Origin: Ophioderma brevispina
Taxonomy: Eukaryota; Echinodermata; Ophiuroidea; Amphilepidida; Ophiodermatidae
Reading direction: 5' to 3'
Assembly: GCA_023653785.1 (NCBI GenBank)
Contig: JAMKCH010035235.1
Location: 1 to 64,000, forward strand
Length of the DNA stretch: 64,000 nucleotides
A program made the translations under genes and the position numbers. The notes beneath the pieces were generated by a model that made no database searches, was not told where the DNA came from, and worked only from the letters and a program-made list of their open reading frames with translations. Below are positions 50,401 to 60,100 of the stretch, piece by piece; the stretch's first letter is position 1, and each line of letters begins with the position of its first letter.

Positions 50401-53400
50401 TTATGGGGGTCCAAGTGGACCTCATTTTGTTACTCAATCTGAATTTATCGTGTCCAGTGAAAATTCTGCCTGTCATTTGACACCAAAATCCTACTAAGCG
50501 GGAACCCTGATCTACAAGAATTATGTGAAAGTAAGCTCAAAGATATGTTCAACAGTAAGTCCAGTAGAAATCAATAGCATTTCATTAAGCTTAAAAAATG
50601 ATAAGATGAAAATACTGTATAAGTGGAAAATTGAACGCTACATATTTTCACGCTTTAGTGCACTTCTAAGCCAGTGGCAAAATTAAGAAATCAAAAAATT
50701 TATTTTATGGCAAGTCTATGTAGGAAAGCTGAAAAAAGGCCAAATTAAAAAACAAGGCGTTCTCGAACCACCAAGTGGCGACTGGTTGCGCGATCACTTG
50801 CTTTATGATGAGTTGGCAAATGATAATTAGAAAGAGAAACAAAGCCCTGGAGAGAGGAGTTTATACAAAATGACCAAGTTTGGTATAAAAATTTGGATTG
50901 TGAGTTCCATATTATTGGTCGAGTTATGAGTTGCAAAAAATATTTGGCGAGACTTGTAAGCCATATTTTAAAAAATCAGACGGACCAATTAATATTGGGT
51001 GAAAATCATCCAATTTTATCATTATTATGTTTTGGATCCAAATATTGCCCAACTTGGATCCATACAAACCTAATAATGAAGTAAATCGGCATAGGTGTTT
51101 AAGCCAGCAGAAGCATTAAAAAAAGTGCAAACCGAAATGTATGAAAAGTACATCGCGGTAGTTGGATGCTAGTGTCGTCTGCCATCGCGGTTTGTGAAGG
51201 GGGTCAAAGGGGACATGAGAGTCACCAAGGTGACATGAGGTAACCAAGGTCACATGGGGTCACATGGGGCACTGAGGGTCCATGGGTCACAAGGTCACTA
51301 AGGTACATGAGGTCACTAAGGGCACATGAGGTCACACCACCCCTCCCCGATGCACTCTTCCCCTCCCGACAACACCCCCCAACTACCCCACACCCCAGAC
51401 AACCACCCCAACTCACCCCCCACTCCCCCCCTTCGCATCCCATCCCGACCGCTCCCCGTGCACCGATTTGTGAATGGGCCCAAAGGTGCATGAGGTCACC
51501 AAGGTCCATGGGGTCACACAAATGTCACCAAGGTCACCAAAGTCACCTAATGCACATGAGGTTACCCACCCTCCCCGCCCCCCCCACCCCAACTCCACCC
51601 AGAACGCCACCACCCGACCACCTCCCGACGAAGCACCCACCACCCACCCCCTCCCCGACGCAACCCCACCCTGCGCACTAACACCTCACCCTTCCCCCTC
51701 CCCAACACCCACCACTGCCTCCTCCCCAACGACAGAACATCAAACACCCCACCCTTCGGTCCCTCCCCAACACCCCAACCACCCGGTGCCCTTCCCCAAC
51801 CACCGCCACCCTGCCGCCCTCACCCCCCCCCCCCCCCTTCCCCTCCATATGATTCACACACAAGATGTATGGTTTTGTAGTTTTTCATGTAGCTAAGGAA
51901 TTTTGCATATCCGAGTCCACTTTAGCGAGACAGCATTATGCAATTAAATAGCTCATGCATACATAAGCATGCATGTATCAGGACTTTCAAATGGCAAAGA
52001 AGATGCGACCATAATGGGTTTTCGGCGAGTGAAGGATTTGGCATATCCGATGTACCGTTGACAAAATATAGCAATTACGCTGATTGTTGCAATTAATGAG
52101 CTCATTTGGATATGTAATTTGCCCGAAAAATATGCCCAACATCTCTTTAACCCACTTACTCCACCAAGTTAAATTCATTATAGGCCTTACGGAAACTACA
52201 GGTAACGCACACAAGCCTTGCGGGGAAAAAGGGTTGAACAGCCAAAATAGCTAATTAATATTCATGAATAGGCAAATAACGAGCCAATAGCTACACATAA
52301 TAATTTGGCACCTCACTCTATCACCCTACCGAGTATGAAGTAAATTGGGATTAGCGTGTTTTTGTTTTTTAGCCAAGCAGAGCATGTTCAAAAAGGTTAA
52401 CCGAAATGTCTGAAAAATATGCAAATAGCTAATAAACTTCATGATGCAAATAATGAGGCCAAAAGCTACACATAATCTTGCGGCACCTCACTCATCATCC
52501 TATCAAGTTTGAAGTAAATCGGGGATAGCGTTTAACCTGCCAGAGCATTTTAAAAAGGTTAACTGAGTCATACGGAGCGACGGACATACGGACACACAGA
52601 AATTGGCACTAGATGTGCCTCCATGAACATTCGTTCAGGTGACACAACAAGTGAAAATCACTAAAAAGCGAACGCGTGAAAATTATCTTTTACAGTATTG
52701 CTTGTCTCAAAGTGCCAAAACAAGACACCAAATTTCCAACATAATTAATTATAGAACAAAAATTCAGAGTTTGTGGATTATATCTTGGTGGAAATAACAA
52801 AGTATTTTTTTTTCCACACATTACCAAATAAAATTGAAAATTTAAGACTTTTCAAGCAATTATTATTGATGTTGAATTGTCTCAACAAAATAAATCAAAT
52901 TTTTCTTTTTTTACAATCTGGTTTGGGAAAATTTTGATCAAAATGCTAATTCTTCATCAGCTAGTAAACTGCCAGAACAATTACCAATCAAGGAATAGTC
53001 AAGTCAAAACAAATATTACCATTCTACATGCAAATTGAAAAGTACAACCCTATCAAATACCTCAACTCAATGGGAATGGATGATGTCAACTTCTTCACTT
53101 TAGATATTCCCTACTGGCGTGTTGATCTATAGCAAATTTACAGCATAAACCAAGACAAAAAATTGAATACCTTTTAAATGTGGAATCTTTAAAAGATGCA
53201 AATATGTAGGAAATCTGTTTAAAGAGGAGCAAGGGTATGTGTGTGTATGTGTGTGTGTGTGTTGTGGTATGCTTGTCCCGGTGGTGTAACTCATATGACC
53301 ATGTGTACGCAGATCATTCCCTTTTTTGCGAAAAAGGGTGTATTTTGAAAGAGGTCGCGAAAATGAATGTTCGCAATTTTTAAAAAAAAGGGTCCTTTTG

Positions 53401-54134
53401 TCATCGATGATGTACTCGATATTTTTGAAAAAGGGTTTTTTTCAATTTTGTGAACACGAAAATGTGAAATTCTAGAAATCTTACCAATTTATCGCTTAAT
53501 TTAATCCAGTATTACATTTTGTCATGTTTTTTGCCCCAAAATTCGCAACTTTCCAGGGGACAACTCCGCTGGAAAGTTCATGAAGTTCAGGTCGGATCCC
53601 CGTTTGTTTACATTTCACGTAATCGCGTAAACAGGGGCTTCCCCCGGTAGAGGACAATGATTCCATGGGTCTTTTTATCAAGCGCTAATCAAATGCAGAC
53701 GGTCTGTGGAACCATGACAAGCAGGGTATCATGAATTCATCTGGTGCTGACACAAAGGCAAGGGGCCCCGTTCGTCTCCAGTGCAAGAACTGCCGCGAAT
53801 ATTGCCGACTTTCCTCAGGAGTATAATAATATAAATAATATTTATTTGAAGTACTTGGGGGGAGTCGAGGAACAACATTTATAAAAAAGAAATGGTACAA
53901 TTACATACAACAGGCAAGTAATTCAGGATGAGCGAATGGGCTTTGAAAAGCCAAAGACACAGGGTGCTCACTCATCCTATAAAAAAAAGGTGATGGCACA
54001 AGCGACAGCAAAATTACAGGAACATTTCCACAGAGTACATACATTACCAAAGAAGTTCAAAGAACAAATACATGATGTATATAAAATAAATAATGATAAA
54101 TAAGCCCACAGTCGCCCCATATCAGATGCAAAAA

Positions 54135-54175
<41 letters not shown>

Positions 54176-57100
54176 ATAAATGAAACTGGGTAATAAAAGG
54201 GTAAAAAAGAGCCAATTAGGCAATGATTTCCATAAAAAAAGATTTACATCTGATTTGAAAGTAGCAAGTTTTGAGCCTCTTGAATAAATAAGGAACAACC
54301 ATTCACAAAGCTGGAAGAGCACACCAACAAAGAATTAAAGAAAGAGAAGTTCTGGCATTTACATGCAAAAGTCTGGAAACCGTTTTTAATTCTACTTCTT
54401 TGCCACAAGTGAACTAAAAGTTTCAGGTTTTAAAAAATCATTCAAAAGTTGTAACCAAAAGACCAACTTTGGAATTGAAAAGGCATCCTCAAGTTTCATC
54501 AACTCTGCAGTTCGGTAAGCCTTTCTGTATAGTTCGGTCTACTCCCATCACCACTGGGAAATTGCTATAAGAAACACTGGTGATTTTCCTCTGAACTCTC
54601 TCCCAATCTATCAATATTAAAAATTTCTTTGAAAAGGGGCCCCGACACACGGACACAGTATACAACAGAGGTAAATAAGAGATTGTAGAGATTGAGCAGG
54701 CAGCAGAAGACATATTTTTGGTGCATTCTAATGATACACCCAGAAAGCTTAGAAATTTTGTCAGCTACCCCCAATGACAACATGAGAACAAAAGAGAGAT
54801 CCTTACTAAAAGTTACACCAAGCAGTTTGAAGTGATTAAACTTCATAAAGTTTCACAGTACCATTAAATAAGAGCTACAGAAATTTGGAGACACAGACCT
54901 GGTCATGTGCATGACAGAGCATGTGGAAAAGATTTAAAGGAAGTTTATTGATGATTGACCACTGAACGATTGAAAAGATATTTTGAATGTCCTGCTGCAG
55001 AATGTGGTGATCATGTTAACTATTGATAGGTCGAACAATTGAATGAGAGTCTGCAAATTGAGAGTGGAGGAAGAAAACAACATGTTTGATGTCATTACAA
55101 AGAGCAGAAATAGTAAAGGACCAAGGACAGGCAGAACCTGAGGCACACCAGAAGTCACGGTGCACCATTCAGGAACACACACCTTGAAAAAACACGCTTT
55201 GTCTACGCATAAACAGAAAATTTTGGAATCCCAATGCAGAAGTGAACCTCTAAAACCCAAAAAAAAGAATGGAGCTTACTGAGCAAGAGGTTATGATCAA
55301 CTTATCAAAAGACTGTGAACTGAAATCCAAAAAACACTCCATCAACAAGCTTACATTTTCGATCATCCAAGGACTTACTGATAAGATGGAAAAATTTTGC
55401 AAGAATTGTCCACCAAGTTCTGCACTCGAAAACAAATTGGTTGCAGAGAGCATATATTCTCATATATAATTCATCATACGCAGGAAATTAACTTTTCAAA
55501 AACCTACCAAGCACACTTGTTAAGAAAAATGTGTCTGTAACTGCCAATATCTTTCCTTTAGGCCTTACCAGGATCCTTATAAAATAGGAACTACATTAGC
55601 ATAGTTCCAAGGCAGGGACTTTACCATGTGAACAAAAACTTAAAAAGGTCACACAAAACAGGAGCAAGCTCATTCACACAACAAACCTTCAAGAAGACCG
55701 GAAGTAAGTCATCAGGACCGGGAGATTTAGAAGTATCCAGATATTTCACAGCACCCTCAATCACTTCATTCACAGTAAGGGATCAAGGAAAAAGGGGCCT
55801 GCACCATGACGACGGTTGCTGAATCGGCCCAAGGATTGCTAAGTCAAGAGGATCGTACATATCATCAAATTTGCTGCTTAGAGAAAATAATTGTTAAAAG
55901 CAGCAGCAATAGTCATAGGATCATTGACAACTTCATCATCGATAGTAAAAGAAAAAATGATCAGAGCTTCCTTGTTGATGCTACATAAGACCAGAACTTT
56001 TGGGATTTGCTCTTGAAATTTCAGAAATGGTATATGCTGTAACTACTGTTGACTTTTCCCGAATTCATTGCTTTTCAACGTATTACTGCAGTCCTTAAAC
56101 TGCTGCTGAGCAACAGAAGATTTAACAACTTAGCCCTCTATACAAACATCTTTTTCTTTGTACAAAAGCTTCCTAATATCCCTATTCATCCAAGGTAAGT
56201 TGATGTTTTCCTAACAACTTTATTTGGAACAGCTAAATGACTTATGAGATGTTTTAATTGTAAGTGCCTTGACTTTCTCTGATGTAACAATTCGCTGTAT
56301 CAGAACGTCATGTTAATAAGGAGCTTAATGTAGTGCACAATGCAAGCAAGGAATTGTTCACACAAGTAGACCACAGGTTATTGGGAAAGATAACTTTGAT
56401 ATTTGAAATTGGGACAATTCATGTACTTTTGTTATTTGAATTCAGTGTACTTTTCTGTTATTTGTTTTCCTATAAATATTAGGCCTAAAGATGGTATTAA
56501 AACAGTTAAAAAGGACAAACAGATTTCATCTTTGAAAAGAAAACATGTTTTTGTCATGTTCTGATATTTAAAAAAGGGATTGATTTTGTAAAAGTGTACT
56601 TGAATATGAAACAAGGGTTGTTTTTAAAGGTTAATTTGTACCCGTTTCATGTAAAAAAAGGTGGTCAACAGTGCTGAAGAAGTACTGAAACCACAAGAAA
56701 AAGGGGGTGGGGTATTTTTTTGATTGGGGAACGATCATTCGTTACGCCTTTGAATAGAAAGTGACACCAAGATGCTTGTATAATAAAGACTTCGAGGACC
56801 AACTCACAAACAGAAATTCTTTCTAACATAGACTTTGAAAGCAATTATTTCGTCCTCAGAAGTAAACAATGTGCTTTATTTTGTGTTTTGCTTTGCAACC
56901 AAGGACCCAGTCCTTTCGATGTCCTCAAAGTACAAAAGATATGTTTTGTGTGTGTGGGGGGGGGCGAATTGTGTGTATAAGAAGTTAACTATTTTGTATG
57001 GTCAGATGGAGGCTAGAATTAGGCTACAATTTAGCCAAAATTGTGCAACAAGACTGCTCTTTTTGCCCAGATTATTGCCGTATTTTTTAAAGAGATATAT

Positions 57101-60100
57101 AGGAAATAATGTCCCAACTTGGGTTGGGAGGCTGGAAGATTCCCTCTATCCAACCATCCCTCCCTATCCCCACCAATCAATTGGTTCTTGTGTTGGTGGC
57201 AAAAACAAAATTTCAGGATTCTTCAACATTGTCAGGGGGGAGAGGGGGGGGCATTTTGAAGAAAGGCCAATAAAAGTGTTCCAACACTTTTGGCAGAGAT
57301 TGTATAGTACATTAGAAATAGGATTTCATGTTTAACTTAATGCCATGCCATTTCAATTAGATAAATGAATTGAAATTAATGAAATGTACAAAATATAGGT
57401 ACAAATAAGATGTTCCATCTGAGTATAAAATTACACTTCCTCCCTGCCTTACTTTAGGGAATGGTCACTTTTAATCAGCATAGGCCTTACTTTCAATTGT
57501 GTTTTAAGCTACATTCATGGGGTTACAAACGGCATTGTTGCAAGATGCCATTGTGCTTTCTGCGGTATAAAGTGTCTTATTTGTGTTAAATTATATTATT
57601 TCATAATTGTCAAAGATTCAAACAACAAATAAATTTTTAAAGCTATGGTAACTGAAAAAAAGAAGGATTTAACATGGTCAATACGTTTCATATAGGGTTA
57701 CGCGCTTTATTTGATACATAGGGGTTAAATTTTAAATGAAAATAACCGAATTCCGAAAAGGATTGATTTTGAACCGCGAACGTCCCGCTTGCAAGTCGAG
57801 ATCTTTGCCTCTAAGTCTAGCCCAAATCACTCCTACATACTGATCATTCCTTCAAACCTAAAATATGTTTAAATCAATGATCGACGACGGGTAACCAAAT
57901 CCTACACACGTAAATCAAGATGATGCCACGATCACCATATTAACAATAGATACGACAGAGTCATGATCTTTTTCATATGTTTAGCCGTGGTAGCGTTGGA
58001 TTTTTATTAAAGACATTTTTCAGAGAGCTAATTTATTCTTGAAAATAGAATTTTTACCGTGGATAAATCGATGTCATGGACAAGGTGAAAATATCGAATC
58101 GGTTGATAAAAGATCACTTCACGTGTAACAATGGGTTGTTTACATTTGTTTTCAGTAAAACTTATAGAGCCATACCAATGTATCTTGGCGTGTTTATATA
58201 CACCTTTATCCTCGTCATCACATCTCGTTGTCGTCGTCGTCATCATCATCATGTATCATCATCATCATATATTTAAAGAGAGCGAATTGGCTTAGAGCAA
58301 AGATCTCTCCTTATAAAGCGGTAGTTTCGGCGGTTTCGAAGCAAGTCCTGCATTTGGACTTCGGTTATTTTCATTGCCAAATGTAAGCTACCTATATATC
58401 ATATAAAGCACTGAACCCTATATGTAACGTAATGTAATGTTAAAACTTTTCATTTTTTCCCCCCCCTAGTTTTACGTGTCTTCTAAATTGTCTTTATTGT
58501 AAACATTTTACAACTAAATAGTAAGTTGTTAAATACAAATATACACTTTTGTACCGTGGAAAGCACACTGTCGTCGTCATCGTCGTCCTCGTCATCTCAT
58601 CTCTCCCCTGAATTCCACTACTGTTTTAATTTATTCCTATATTCATTATACAATGCAGAAGGTGGCACCAAGAATGTTTTGGGTTTTCTTTGCTTATATG
58701 TGTAACATTTGTAATATATTGCGCCTGTACCATCTTGGGATTAATTGATTATGTTTTACTATTTATTTTTCATTTAAGTAAAATGTTTATGCAGTCAGAA
58801 TGCCCGATTTCTAGAATAACTTAGGGACGACACACTAAAACGCTAGATAAATGCAAAAAAAGTTGTTCCAGTAGGTCCCGCACATTTTTTAAAAAGTCCA
58901 TTAACCACACTTTGTTTTTATTGTATGACCTGATAAAATTTTGATTTTTTTGGACAAAAAATTCCTCAGGACCGAAAATTTCAATTTTGGACAAAGTGAT
59001 CCCACATTGATATTTTTGTTTTATAAACTAATAATTTTACAGTGTGGATTGCAATTGTTTTAAGTTACTATTTGGTGTGATTTGAGGTATTTCGAAGGAA
59101 ATTCCTTTTATTACACTTACTGTGCTCAAGGGATCCAAGAATCTCGATCAAACATTTGGCAGGTATTTATAAAATGCCTGCCTTTGTGTCAAAGAGTGTT
59201 AAAAAAAAAACAAATCATTTTGCATTTAAGGCTTTTGGAACTTTTTTTTTTGCCTAATTTCTCCTAATGAGAATCCCTTACAAAAATATTATACAGATTT
59301 ATCATCAATAGCAAGCATCCCCATGCAAGCAATGTTGGAGTGGTTTCTGTGGATGCTAAAAAACATGCAAACAATACGCCTATTTTGAGCATACTTTAGT
59401 CACTGAGCCCCTGGATTTCCAGCTGAATTCATATTATGCATATTAATGTCAAGTTGTCTAAACCAGCCCCCTGAAGATTCTAGAAGAGATTGCAAGAATT
59501 GTTCAAGTGTCTGGCCCAACCACCAAAGGAATTCTACACACTACTCTCAGCCCGCCATGTTTGTGGGTTTCTACATGAGCATGCCTTCAAAGAACTCCCA
59601 ATATATAGTATGGTTACCTCAACTGGCATGACATGGCTGGGGGCATGTCCCTCTTGCTTGTTTGTAACATCCTCCTTTGTCTTTTGATTACAAAATACAA
59701 TGATATATTAGATGTATACAAAGAATTTTAACTTGAACATAGAGAACAGTCTCTTATGCTGAAGTATGCATAATTTCCCTTCTATAGAATGATACATTGT
59801 GGGGCCCGGTGAGGTGGGGAAAAGTGTATCAGTTTCCTTGAAGCAATTGGTCTACAGAACCAAGAATATAAATTATCTACAGTTCCAATGATTTTATTAG
59901 GCCTAAATATTGTTTGGTTGTAACCAACCTTCACCCTCACACACACACACAAACACATGCATGCACACACACAAATGTTTCTTTCCACAAAAACAAGAAT
60001 TATGCAGTGCCTAATTATGATGGCCCCACAACTGTGGTTTTTATTCATTTTATTGAGAATAAGCAAATGAGCTCATTAATATTCATAACCTGTCCAAAAT

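Noticed and set aside
51307..51896. Long proline/histidine-rich open frames
   Set aside because: Same cause: C-rich repeat with very few stop codons by composition.
53061..53126. 66-bp block with acceptor CTATAG and donor GTATTTG, length divisible by three, in the linker intron
   Set aside because: All three frames contain stops; it would need an indel to be coding.
56835..57335. 166-codon open frame on the plus strand
   Set aside because: No recognisable motif, no splice or promoter context, and strong bias from A/T and G runs.
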